From: Malania oleifera
Lineage: Eukaryota; Streptophyta; Magnoliopsida; Santalales; Ximeniaceae
Length of the DNA stretch: 64,000 nt
Assembly (NCBI RefSeq): GCF_029873635.1
Contig: NC_080424.1
Span: forward strand, 117,501 to 181,500
Direction of reading: 5' to 3'
This document shows positions 22,081-32,984 of this stretch, piece by piece (the first letter of the stretch is position 1; the number at the start of each line of letters is the position of its first letter). Under the pieces are notes generated by a model, which worked only from the letters and a program-made list of their open reading frames with translations, was not told the origin of the DNA and searched no databases. Both the position numbers and the translations under genes were made by a program.

Positions 22081-22432
22081 TTCCTTTTTAAACCACCATT
22101 TAATTTCTCACATTTTCATATAGTGGTAGGTTAAACCATGAATTACTGAGTAATTGGGTCAGCGCTCTTGGGGACTATTTTCATGTAGTGATGGGCTACT
22201 TCGTGAATGTAGGAAATTACTACATCCATTTGTTTAATTGATTGGACCACATTAGAATTAGTGAAATTTAATGTTAATAGAATACTCAAAATATGCATGT
22301 GGATGTGGGAAACATGGCTTTGGTAAAACGAGGACATCAATAAACCTTTACAAATGGACGTCTTCAGTGAATGAAAAAAAGAGGATGCAATAGTGTAATT
22401 TTGTAATTTTGTGATGTCTTGATTGTCCAGAT

Positions 22433-22746
22433 TGCCCAAGAAGAAAATTAACTACACACTGAGAAAAGCATAAACCTTTTTTGAAAATCAGAAGTATGCA
22501 AATAGAAAAAATGCATGGTTATAGTTAAAACTCATATGGGAATTCAAATCAGAAATATACCAACATTTCATTTCATATTTCATTAAGTAATGCCCAAGAA
22601 GAAAATTAACTACACACTGTGAAAAGCATAAACCTTTTTTGAAAATCAAAGTATGCAAATAGAAAAAATGCATGGTTATAGTTAAAACTCATATGGGAAT
22701 TCAAATCAGAAATATACCAACATTTCATTTCATATTTCATTAAGTA
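22433..22746. repeat. 158-bp near-identical tandem duplication
   Basis: Copy 1 is 22433-22590 and copy 2 is 22591-22746, both starting TGCCCAAGAAGAAAATTAAC and ending CATTTCATTAAGTA. They differ by only a few bases (for example CACTGAG versus CACTGTG and a 2-base indel), so the duplication is recent. No gene is involved. Confidence 0.95.
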
Positions 22747-23423
22747 CTACTCAGGATTCATCAGTTTAACACAAATCGGCTGTTGGTGTGAATAAAATTT
22801 GTTCAATTTCTTTGTTTTTTAACCTTTCAGAGTATTGGGGTGGGCTAGGCTAGACATTACGAGTTATCTTATAATAAGTACTTATCTTTTTTATTTTATT
22901 TTTATCATATGATGTAAACCCTTTCTCCTATTTTTCTAATTGGTGGTTTATTTTTTTTCTATATTAGTTTAGATAATTTTGAAAGTCATATTATTTTTGA
23001 AGTATAACACCTCTGGGATTGTAATCCATGTCCCTTATGGAATATTCTACCTTCTTGTTATTATTATTATTATTAGTATTATAATTTTTTCACTTTTGCA
23101 TTTGGCATTGCAATGTTTACTTTTGCCTTACATCAAGCACGCTAATGATTGCCACTGTAAAGGGTGTCCTTGGGTCCTGAGGCTCCCCACTTTGTGAGGG
23201 TAGGGGAAGGGTTGTCATGTTATACACAACTTTATTTGTACTTTTGTAGAGAGACTGTTTTTTTGGACTTAGACCTGTAACTAACCCATCACAAAGAAGC
23301 AACCTTTACCATTGATCTAAGGCTAGCCATGCTGATGATTACTATAGACAAAAATTAATATACACCCATGAGAGTAAATTGGTGAAATGAAAATTTTATG
23401 TTGTCTGTTTATTTTATTCTCAT
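22747..23423. other. Intergenic sequence upstream of copia-A
   Basis: AT-rich, with a (TTA)n run near 23058-23075. No gene recognised. It ends at the CTCAT target site of copia-A (23419-23423). Confidence 0.4.
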
Positions 23424-23835
23424 TGTTGACGTGCAGCAATTTCAATCTTCCGATCAACAAAATAAATAGCACAAATGACATTCACAGAAAAAATGTAAAC
23501 GAGAGATTTTACGTGGTTCGGCAAGATTGCCTATGTCCACGGAGCGTGCACCTGGAGAAAAATCTAATATGAAACGATGGAAATACAAGATTTAATCAGA
23601 CTCTCCTCGATCCCAATTCCCCTGTACACCCCTTCACTTGTCAAACCAGTGAAGAAAAAATCTTTCTAGAGAGAAAGCCCCCTCTAGCTCTCCTTGCACA
23701 AAATAACAAACAATACACTCTTTTTTCCATGACTTACAAACATATATATGACACCACACAACCGTTGGATTTAGAGACGATCCAATAGCTATGATAAAAG
23801 CCACAATAAATAAATAAATAACATATTTTTTAACA
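23424..23835 (-). repeat. 3' LTR of copia-A
   Basis: 412 bp, TG...CA on the plus strand (TGTTGACGTGCAGC...TTTTTAACA). Same length as the 5' LTR but with scattered substitutions relative to it, which could date the insertion. Confidence 0.95.
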
Positions 23836-23908
23836 ATCTTCACCTTGGCTTTTAATCACAGCCAAGCACAACATTCCATCCCCACGCTCTGGGATGCTCT
23901 GTCAACAA

Positions 23909-24727
23909 TCAACAAGAGACTATATTAACTAAGTCCAGACAACACTTGAACTTAGCTAATGTAACAAACTTTGTGAGCATATCTGCAACATTTTCATCTG
24001 TGTGGATCTTCAATAACTGGAACTTACCACTTTCGACCCAACCTCTAGTTGCATGGTACCGCACGTCAAAATGTTTCATGCGAGAGTGGTAGACCTGATT
24101 CCTTGCCAAGTGGATCGCACTCTGACTATCACATAATATGTGTAACCTATCCTGCATAACACCAAGTTCCTGAATCAATCCAGTTAATCACAAAACCTCC
24201 TTACCTGCCTCTGCCAAAGCTATGTATTCAGCTTCTGCAGTAGACAAAGCTGCAGTAGGTTGCAACATAACCTTCCAACTAATGGAACCACTAGCCATGG
24301 TAAATATGAACCCAAAAGTAGACCTCCTCTTATCCAAATCACCTGCATAATCAGAGTCCACATAGCCCTGAACATTACAATCATTAGTACTTTCAAACAA
24401 GATACCATAATCAAAAGTGTCACGCAAATATCTGAAAATCCATTTCACCGCATTCCAATGCATTCTACTTGGATTAGCCATATATTTGCTTACCAAACTA
24501 ACTGTATATGATAAGTCTGGTTTATTACATACCATAGCATACATCAGACTCCTTACTACACTGGCATAAGGCACACTAGCCATATCCAACTTATCCTCAT
24601 TAGTAGAAGGACATAGTTTAGTAGACAACTGAAAATGAGCAGCTAGATGTGTACTTACCGGTGTAGCCTTATCCATATTAAACATTTCCAACACCTTCTC
24701 AATATACTTATCCTGTGACAAGCACAA
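23909..24727 (-). pseudogene. Copia-A RNase H and RT thumb
   Basis: The minus-strand frame 24727-24188 carries VPYASVVRSLMYAMVCNKPD, then YVDSDYAGDLDKRRSTFGF (first acidic residues of RNase H) and STAEAEYIALAEAGKE (second acidic motif). A stop and frame break near 24188 separate it from 24178-23909, with LCDSQSAIHLARN (third acidic motif), KHFDVRYH and DMLTKFV. All RNase H catalytic positions appear present, but the frame is split. Normally this domain is fused to RT in one Pol polyprotein. Confidence 0.9.
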
Positions 24728-24736
24728 CTTTTTTTT

Positions 24737-25414
24737 TTATCTGTCCCTCCTGATTTCCATGCCAAGGATCTTTTTAGCTGCACCAAGATCCTTTATCTCA
24801 AACTCATCCTGTAACCTGACTTTCAACACATTCAACTCATCAGTATTGTTAGAGCCAATCAACATGTCATCCACATATAGCATAAGGATCACATATACAC
24901 CACTGTTAAGCAATCTGAAGTAAACGCAACTGTCATAATTGCTTCCAACATACCCTATTCTCAACATATAAGAATCAAACCTCTTATACCATTGCCTAAG
25001 GGATTGCTTTAAACCATAAAGAGACATATTCAACTTACATACCAGGTGTTCTTTACCTTGTTCCACAAACCCCTCCGGTTGTTCCATAAAGATATCTTCC
25101 TCCAACTCACCATGAAGGAAAACTGTCTTTACATCTATCTGTTCCAGATCTAAATCATGCATGACAACCAATGCTAACAAAGATCTAATAGAAGTATGCT
25201 TAACAACAGGAGAAAAGATTTATTTATAATCTATACCTTCTTCCTGTTTGTATCCTTTTGCTACTAACCTGGCCTTATATTTTGTCCCTTCTGATTCTGA
25301 AGTAGGTTCTTTCTTTCTGAAAACCCACTTAGAACCAATCAGCTTCTTGTCCTTGGGCTTCTGAACCAACACCCAAGTGTTATTCTTATGAAGAGACTCC
25401 ATCTTCTCAACCAT
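24737..25414 (-). pseudogene. Copia-A reverse transcriptase core
   Basis: Minus-strand frames: 25414-25220 (NNTWVLVQKPKDKKLIGSKW, YKARLVAKGYKQ, the amino-terminal RT fingers) and 25180-24737 (QIDVKTVFLHGEL with the first catalytic Asp, SLYGLKQS, and LYVDDMLI with the YVDD catalytic pair intact). A stop between the two blocks (about 25218) and a T9 run near 24730-24738 that breaks the junction to RNase H inactivate it. Confidence 0.92.
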
Positions 25415-25852
25415 GGCTCCAAGCCAACTATCTCGTTTAGAACTCTGAATTGCTTCCTAAAAATCAGAAGGATCTCCACTGCTAGTAATCAAAGCAAATG
25501 CAACTAAGTCCTCTAACCCATACCTGACTGGAGGCTTAACATTCTTCCTTTCTCTGCCGGTGGTTAGCCCTGTAGGCTCATGTCTATCACTTGTTTGAGA
25601 AATTTCCTAAGGAACTGTAGCTTGTCTCACTGTATCCTATGCAATAGAATCAACAACAGTAGTTTGAGTATTACCCATACCTAAATTCTGAATACTTTCC
25701 AGCTCCACCTAAATAGATATTCCCGCTGAATCATACTCATCCTTCTTATCAGCATTCTCCTTCAACATGGCTTCCTCATCGAAGACCACATCCTTGCTAA
25801 TGACCACCTTTCGTGCCATAGGGTTCCACAACCAGTATCCCTTCACTCCTTC

Positions 25853-26748
25853 TTAGAAACCAAGAAATACGCTCGGTTTGGACTTAGAGTCCAACTTTGA
25901 TCTTTCCTGTTCTTGCACATGCACATACGATGGACAACCAAATATTCTCAACACAGAGTAATCTACTGGCTTACTTATCCATACCTCCTCAGGAATCTTT
26001 GTGTCAATAGTTGCAGAAGGAGACCTGTTTACCAGGTAGCATGCTATGCTCACTGTTTCTGCCCAGAATGACTTAGGTAGATTAGCCTAAATCCTCATAC
26101 ATCTTGCCCTCTCTAGTAATGTTCTGTTCATTCTTTCAGCCACCCCATTCTGTTGTGGCCCATGTGGAACTGTATAGTGCCTAGTGATCCCCTCTTCCTT
26201 ACAGAATTCAATTGACTGACTATTTTTGTACTCCAATCCATTGTCAGATCTCAGAAACTTCACCTATTTCCTTGTTTGTTTCTTTACCTAAGTTTTCCAT
26301 TCCCTGAACTTAATGAATACCTCACTCCTATGCTTCAAAAAATACACTCAGACTTTCCTAGAAAAGTTATCAATAAATGAGACAAAATAAATAGCACCAT
26401 TGTGAGACTGTACTTGTATTGGACCCCATACATCTGAATGAATGTACTCCAGCACCTCCTTACTTGTATGCTTTCCCATTCTGAAATTCATCCTGCACTG
26501 TTTACCAAACAAACAGAATTTACAAAACTTAAGCTTACAACAAGAATTATCTCCTAGTAAGTTCCACTTGTGCAACTCCTGCAAACCAGCTCACTCATGT
26601 GACCCAGCCTCATATGCCATAGAGTAGTATCATCTGTATTTGAATTTGAAGAGGTACTAGCTGCAGCTCCACCTGTCACTATGCTACCCACCAGAATGTA
26701 CAAATTGTTCCTCAAATGACCCTTCTTTCCCATAATAAAAACAACCAC
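25853..26748 (-). pseudogene. Copia-A GAG-pre-integrase and integrase
   Basis: Minus strand: LWHMRLGHMS (His of the HHCC zinc finger, 26748-26554), LKFCKFCLFGKQCRM (the two-Cys part), IHSDVWGP (first Asp of the DDE triad) and FIDNFSRKVWV. Downstream to 25853 the carboxy-terminal part reads LVNRSPSATIDTKIPEEVW and FGCPSYVHV. Stops split it at about 26348 and 26060. The protease that should precede it is missing: the sequence passes from a damaged gag zinc knuckle directly into LYILVGSIVTGGA. Confidence 0.9.
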
Positions 26749-26749
26749 T

Positions 26750-27445
26750 CCTCCAGTTCCGATTCATACCCCTAGACTTGGTTCAAGATTTCCCTTGATT
26801 CCAATTACCCCTTCTAGAACTCCTACCCCGCTGTTGGCTAGACTCACCCTTAGCCACCAACCCTTCTCCATGTCCTGGATAATCTAGTTTGTTAAAATTC
26901 TCACTCTCCATAATGGCAGTAGTCACCTCATCAACTGTAAGAGTCTCCTTACCTAGCAGTAGTGTGGTTTTCAAAGTATCAAGTGAACTAGGAAGTGAAT
27001 ACAACAGAATCAGTGCTTTATGTTCCTTCTCAATTTTTACCTCAATACTGGGCAACTGCATGATTACTTTATTGAAATAATTGAGGTGGTCTCTAACTTC
27101 TGTGCCCTCGGTCATCCTCAACTGATACAAATGTTTCTTCACATACAGTCTATTAATTAAGGACTTGGACATATAAATATTCTCCAATTTTTTCGAAAGC
27201 TCAGATGGTGATGTTTCATTCAACACACTGGAGCTAAACTTAAGCGAAAGGTACTTAGCGCTTTCATTTCCAGCTCCTCCCACTGATCATATGACATGGT
27301 CTCTGGCTTCTTGTCTTTCCCATACAATGCTTTAATTAGTCCCTCTTGGACCAACACATCCTTCACAGTGCTCTGCCACAAACTAAAATTATTTTTTTCC
27401 ATTAAAAGGCTTCACCTCGAACTTGGTCGTTGAAGTATTTGCCAT
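26750..27445 (-). pseudogene. Copia-A gag
   Basis: Probable start ATG at 27445-27443 (MANTSTTKFEVKPFNG). A +1 shift in an A-rich run follows, then FSLWQSTVKDVLVQEGLIKA (27402-27220), then a second frame (27283-26783) with LENIYMSKSLINRLYVKKHL and LYSLPSSLDTLKTTLL, typical of the UBN2-type copia capsid. The zinc knuckle near 26720 reads CFYYGKKGHLRNN, having lost two of the three cysteines of the CCHC pattern. Two frameshifts prevent translation of an intact capsid. Confidence 0.9.
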
Positions 27446-27993
27446 TAAAATTTTTTTTCTCTCTCCTCTAATGTCAACGCCTTTCAGGATGACATCAGTG
27501 TGACATTAGCACTCCACGAGGAGGATCCGCGCCTCAACCCGGTTGCTGGGTCTAACCCGTTCCGCTTGACACGGATCCCTGATCCATTGCACGTGCGACC
27601 TGCACGTGTTCTAGCTGACTCGGATGCTGACCCACACCTTGACCCGGCGGGTTCCGCTTGGATCCTACTAGCAAGCTAGCCTCTTGACTCGCATGTCAAC
27701 CCGTTGCGTTCCGTACTTGACCTGATTTTGAATTCGAATCTATCATCCAATTCTAGCACTATTCTTCATCCGCGAATTTTTTTTTTATTTCGAATTTTTT
27801 TTTTCACACCTTCAATTGAAAAAATTTTGGAATAATTTTCTGGCACCTGATCTGAATCTGCATACCTTAATCCGATCTGAACGAACCACTCTAATCTTGA
27901 GCACTCCCGTGGAAAAACTATCCATAAAATTTCTTTCTATCTGATCTAATCTGTCAGATCTGCACCCAATCGAAACTGTGCTTTGATACCACT
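27446..27993 (-). other. Copia-A 5' leader and primer-binding site
   Basis: About 550 bp between the 5' LTR and gag, unusually GC-rich in 27470-27720 (GACCCGG, CGGATCC words) compared with the surroundings. The primer-binding site complement (CTTTGATACCA, about 27981-27991) lies two bases inside the LTR. Untranslated leader holding packaging and priming signals in the native element. Confidence 0.75.
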
Positions 27994-28405
27994 TGCTGAC
28001 GTGCAACGATTTTAATCTTTCGATCCACAAAATAAAGAGCACAAAGAACATTCACATAAAAAAATGTAGATGAGAGATTTTACGTGGTTTGGCAAGATTG
28101 CCTACTTCCACGAAGCGTGCACCTGGAGAAAAATCCACTATGAAACGATGGCAGCACAAGATCTTATCATATTCTTCCCGATCCTAGATCCCCTATACAC
28201 GCCTTCACTTGTCAAACCAGTGAAGAAAAAATCTTCCTAAAAAGAAAACTTTCTCTAACTCTCCTTACACAAAATGACAAGCAATATACTCTTTTTCCCA
28301 TGACTTATAAACATATATATGACCCCACACAACCATTGGATTTAGAGACGATCCAACGGCCGTGATAAAAGCCACAATAAATAAATAAAAACATATTTTC
28401 TAACA
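27994..28405 (-). repeat. 5' LTR of copia-A
   Basis: 412 bp, starting TGCTGACGTGCAAC on the plus strand (one substitution in the terminal TGTT) and ending TTCTAACA. Its last about 275 bp are the first unit of the tandem array that continues to 29150. Confidence 0.95.
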
Positions 28406-29150
28406 CTCATTATATCTGTATTGTTAGTTACATATCACTTGGGCTCTCTATAGCATTGCCTTGATAAAATCCACTATGAAACAATGGTAGTACAAGATCT
28501 TATCATACTCTTCCCGATCCCCGATCCCCTGTACACCCCTTCACTTGTCAAACCAGTGAAGAAAAATCTTCCTAAAGAGAAAGCCCCTTCTAACTCTCCT
28601 TACACAAAATGACAAGCAATACACTCTTTTTCCCATGAGTTATAAACATATATATGACCCCACACAATCGTTGGATTTAGAGACAATCCAACGGCTGTGA
28701 TAAAAGCCACAATAAATAAATAAATAAAAACATATTTTTTAACACTCATTATATCTGTATTGTCAGTTACATATCACTTGGGGTCTCTATAGCATTGCCT
28801 TGATAAAATCCACTATGAAACGATGGCAGTACAAGATCTTATCATACTCTTCCCGATCCCAGATCCCTTGTACACCCCTTCACTTGTCAAACCAGTGAAG
28901 AAAAAATCTTCCTAAAGAGAAAGCCCCCTCTAACTCTCCTTACACAAAATGACAAGCAATACACTCTTTTTCCCATGACTTATAAACATATATATGACCC
29001 CACACAACCGTTGGATTTAGAGACGATCCAACGGCTGTGATAAAAGCCACAATAAATAAATAAATAAAAACATATTTTTTAACACTCATTATATCTGTAT
29101 TGTCAGTTACATATCACTTGGTCTCTCTATAGCATTGCCTTGAGTCGTTG
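28132..29150. repeat. Tandem array of LTR end plus host flank, 3 x 340 bp
   Basis: Each unit holds about 273 bp of the copia-A LTR end (from AAATCCACTATGAAAC to TAACA) followed by about 66 bp of host flank (CTCATTATATCTGTATTG...GCATTGCCTTGA). The flank starts at 28406, 28745 and 29085, a 339-340-bp period. The first unit is continuous with the complete 5' LTR, and the last runs into unique host DNA (GAGTCGTTG). Units 2 and 3 resemble each other and the 3' LTR more than unit 1. The array must have formed after the copia insertion because it copies the LTR/host junction. Confidence 0.93.
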
Positions 29151-30663
29151 AAAAAAAATATACTTTTTAATTTTTATTATAGCAGATTTAACGAGTTGAC
29201 GACTAGAAGAACCTTTTTTTCATGATATTTTCTTCATCGCTGTGCTGAGTTTATTCTTGAAGAAGATTTAAAAGCGGCAGCGCCACTTCTAGATGGGTGG
29301 ATTGTCAATTCATATCGTCTTCTTTCTCTCTTTAATGAAGACCTAGAATTTTTTTTACCTATACTTTGTTTCTTATCAATTGAATTAGAAAGCTTAAGCT
29401 TGACTTTTAGGACTTTAGGATGTAGAGGTAGTTTTGTAAAATTGGGACCAAGTTTTGAAAATGTTTATAACTCATATATTACTTAACACTTGTCCCATTT
29501 TGAAAACTTAATTGAGTATAGGATTATTTTGACAACCTCTTTGTTTTTACTTTGAAAACTATGAATTGTGAGTTTGTTACTTTTGTGCAGATCCTATATG
29601 CTAATGTGTCCTAATATGCTTATGCAATGGCTCAACTCTTACTCAGAAATCATGCAAGACACACACCGCAAGAGTTATAATACGCACTCACTCACACAAC
29701 CCTTATTACAATTAATTTATACACAATAAAAACTCTGGGATGTGCTTTGGTGCTTCTAAGTCAGTGTTCTTCCGATCTTTTCTATTTGATGTCTACTAGG
29801 TCCGATCTTTGATTCTGATTTGGTACCTCTGTGTATTTGACACTTTGTACCTATACTAGATAAGATCTGCAAGGATGGAAAATACTAGAAACAACAAATA
29901 TGTTAATATCATCAAAACATATAAACCAAGATAGTGTAGCTGACAGGGCTAACACTCATCCCTACCCATCCATAACTTTGTTTATCATCTTTTTTTCTTT
30001 TTTCTTTTTCAGATTACATAAACCGTAGTTTTGCAAAACCCCATAAAAATTCCATTTTTAAGCCGACCCTTCGCTGCCCAGTTGCCTGACAGTGTCCATC
30101 TTCAGACTTGATGTGCGATTTTCACGGTCAAAACCTCCCCATCTTCAAAAATATTCAACACAAAAGTTGTGGGAAATTTTCTTAGCTTTCTTTTGACATC
30201 AAGATCACCTTATTTGGAGTTCTTTAGCACATGTTATGCCCCAAATACCGAAGGGTGTTTGTGGCTAAAAATCCACTAGCTGCTTTGGGAATTCCCCAAA
30301 TTTCTCAGTTTAAACATATATTTGAATGTCAACCATGGGAATATGATTGTGGTAGTTTAGAATTATTTTCTTGAATGATTGAAGAGCATGTTCATGGCAT
30401 ATAATTTGATTATCTTGTGAAAAAACAACCTGAGACTGAATTTGAATCTAATTATATACCTTTTTAAAATCCTTGGACTACATGATAAAGCATGATTTAT
30501 TTTGTTTATGTTGGTTGATTAAATTCTAATTTTAAAGTATTTATTATGTGTGTGTTGATTGAGGGTTGAGCACAAGTAGGACTAGGTCACCCTATCTCGC
30601 CCTACATCATCTGAGCATAAACAACTAGGGCGTACCATCTTGTCCTGCACCACTATTCCTATT
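29151..30663. other. Non-coding interval, partly LTR-derived
   Basis: No gene. Bases 30080-30260 read in reverse complement resemble 190-310 (see the entry at 1), so part of this is a dispersed LTR-type repeat. A T-rich tract lies at 29985-30010. The rest is unassigned. Confidence 0.4.
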
Positions 30664-31564
30664 CTCCAAGGACGAAGTATGTAAAATGCTAACCAACTTA
30701 TGTAAGAAGCTTCAAAATGAAACAAGATATAGTGTTCTAAATATTAGAAGTGATAGAGGTAGAGAATTCAAAAATAAAGATGTTAAGAACTTTTGTGATG
30801 AAAATGGAATTTCTCACTTCTCAACGTCATGTACACCTCAAGAAAATGGAGTTATTGAAAGAAATAATAGGTCATTTCAGGAAATGGATGGGACTATGCT
30901 AAATGAGCATAACCTACTTAAATACTTTTGGGGTGAAGCGGTAAACACCTCTTGCTATGTGATGAATAGAGTAACCATTAGAACTAGCCTGGAAAAAACC
31001 CCATATGAACTTTGGAAGGGCAAAAGACCAAATATCTCTTACTTCTATGTATTTGGATGTAAGTTCTTTGTTCTAAATGATAAAGGGGACCTAGGTAAGT
31101 TTGATGCGAAATTAGATGAAGGAATCTTCCTAAGATATGTAGTAAACAGTAAAGCTTTTAGAGTTTACAATAAGAGAACCATTTCTGTTGTTGAATTCAT
31201 TCGTGTAGCATTTAATGAAGCAAACCCATTTTCTTCTAAACCTACTAATGTTGATTATATAGAAATAAGAACCATCTAACGATGCCTCTCAAGAACAATC
31301 TGAATTGCCTAAGGAATGAAAATTCGTGAAGAATCACCCTAAAGACCAGATTATTGGTGAACCATCACGAGGGGTGTCCACTAGATTTTCTTTAAAGAAT
31401 CTATATAATCATTATGTGTTTCTATCTCAAGAGGGACCTAAGAACATAAATGAAGCAATCAATGATGATTCATGGATAATAGCCATGCAAAAGGAATTGA
31501 ATCAATTTGAAAAGAACAAAGTTTGGAAGTTAGTTTCTAGACCCGCTGATTATTCAGTTATTTA
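30664..31564 (+). pseudogene. Sirevirus-like copia integrase fragment
   Basis: From SKDEVCKMLTNLCKKLQNE the translation follows the copia integrase core: IRSDRGREFKN (second catalytic Asp), TPQENGVIERNNR (catalytic Glu), YFWGEAVNTSCYVMNR, TPYELWKGKRPNISYF and GCKFFVLNDKG. After a stop at about 31279 a second frame (31326-31564) has GVSTRFSLKNLYNHYVFLSQ and INDDSWIIAMQKELNQFEKN, the linker before RT in Sirevirus-type elements. It ends abruptly before RT. The first part of integrase and gag are absent, so the piece is truncated at both ends. Confidence 0.88.
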
Positions 31565-32180
31565 GGGGTATTGTACATAGATCGTGGAAATTCTATAATT
31601 TTAAAGAATTTCATCATTTATTCAAAAAAAAAAACTTTCAAATAAGTGGTTCCAAATCATTCTTTATGTACTACTTGATATTATTGTAAAAAAGTACAAA
31701 AAAAAAAACCAAAAACTAAGATTGAAAATCAAAAATAGAAACAAAAAATTTAAACCAACAACCTATTTGATTAATATTTAATAAAACTAAAATAAATTAA
31801 TATTTTATTAAACAAGTTTTCATTTTTGTCCTTGAATGAAATACTAATTTGAAAAATATATATAAAATAATAGAAATATAAAATAATACAAAGTTGTTGG
31901 CTTTTTGAATCTGATCTCTATTTTAATGCTGACGAAACACCAGTATCTTATGTGTGTATTTAGTATGTGAACAAACTTAAATTTCAGCACACATAAGGAA
32001 AGGGAAATTGGAAGCTAGAATTGAACTTAAAAGCTCACATCATTTGGCGTATTCCAAAAAGACTTATGTTTTTAATTTGTAATGCATTTTGTTTTATATT
32101 TGGTTTGTAATAATGCATGACATGCATGCTGTGAATGATAAGCTCAACATGACCATAGGGAACCAAATGGCAGTAGGGCA
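31565..32180. other. AT-rich sequence downstream of the integrase fragment
   Basis: No coding similarity. Possibly the start of a Sirevirus-like 3' LTR, with RT and RNase H deleted, but no boundary is visible. Confidence 0.35.
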
Positions 32181-32610
32181 TCGGTCGACCGACGTCGGAT
32201 TTTTAGAGTTAGCTCAAAGACCATAAACTGACTTTAGGTCCCTATATATCATATAAAAAGTCTCATATATCTTAGAAGTAATAATCATATGAGTAGGGGT
32301 GACTTCAAAAGGAAGTTAGAACTCAAATGCACAATTTTCATGTGTTCGATCGACCGAACCTGAACACACATAGCACTTCGGTCGACCGAACCTCCCAAGG
32401 GTCAAAAGTTTGACCATTTGGTCGACCGTCCTTAAAATGTACATCAACGCCCTGGTCGACCAAACTTGAAGTAGAAAAATGGTCCAGTAAATCGAACATC
32501 CAACTTCAGTCAATCAAACATAGTCTAGTCGACTGAACCTACAGTTCAAACCCGATTGACCGAATTCAGTAATATAGTCGACTGAACCTCGTATATGGTC
32601 GATTGAACCT
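32181..32610. repeat. Cluster of about 11 GGTCGACCGAACC-type motifs
   Basis: Imperfect copies of a motif with a GGTCGACC palindromic core occur near 32182, 32346, 32377, 32419, 32453, 32484, 32510, 32527, 32554, 32575 and 32598; the best copy is TTCGGTCGACCGAACC at 32377. Spacing is irregular (about 20-160 bp). Clustered palindromes are a known property of Sirevirus LTRs, which fits the integrase fragment 0.6 kb upstream. Confidence 0.8.
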
Positions 32611-32984
32611 CTCGGGTAGGTCAATTTTTCATCGCAGATAAACGAGGTTAATTTTAATTAAACGTCAATAATCTTTTTCTAAAATGACATTCGTATCCCC
32701 AACGGTTATATTTTTCTTCAAGTCTATATATACCCCTTCATTTGTCTTAATTAATAGCAGATAAGCAAAATCATTAAGAAAAATTATCTCAAATTTTTAT
32801 ACTCATTTTTTTATCCTTTCTTTATTATTACTTTGAAAAATTTATTTTCAAGAGAGCATTATATTTATCTTGGGCAATTGTTTTTATAGCTCATATTGTT
32901 TACTCTCATATCTTGTTTATTTTTTCAAATCTTATTTTTGAGAGTAAATCAAAGTTTTCTTCATATATATTCCTTGACATATAT
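32611..32984 (+). other. Probable left part of a Sirevirus-like LTR
   Basis: Contains a TATA-like CTATATATACC (about 32724) followed by T-rich leader-like DNA. Interrupted at 32984 by the gypsy-type LTR and apparently resumed at 35238. Confidence 0.45.

Larger units (their letters stand above)
23424..28405 (-). mobile_element. Copia-A: full-length Ty1/copia element, decayed
   Basis: A 4982-bp element on the minus strand with 412-bp LTRs at both ends (23424-23835 and 27994-28405) and an exact 5-bp target duplication CTCAT (23419-23423 and 28406-28410). Domain order on the minus strand is gag, integrase, RT, RNase H, which is copia order. The primer-binding site (complement of about 27980-27991, TGGTATCAAAGC-like) is one base off the initiator-Met consensus. 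A purine tract (AAGGTGAAGAT) abuts the 3' LTR. The RT motifs are of the TNT1-like general type. Stops, frameshifts and loss of the protease mean it cannot move by itself. Confidence 0.95.

Noticed and set aside
32181..32610. CRISPR-like array of short palindromic repeats
   Set aside because: Repeats are diverged, spacing is irregular and the context is a plant LTR; no cas genes and a eukaryotic genome.
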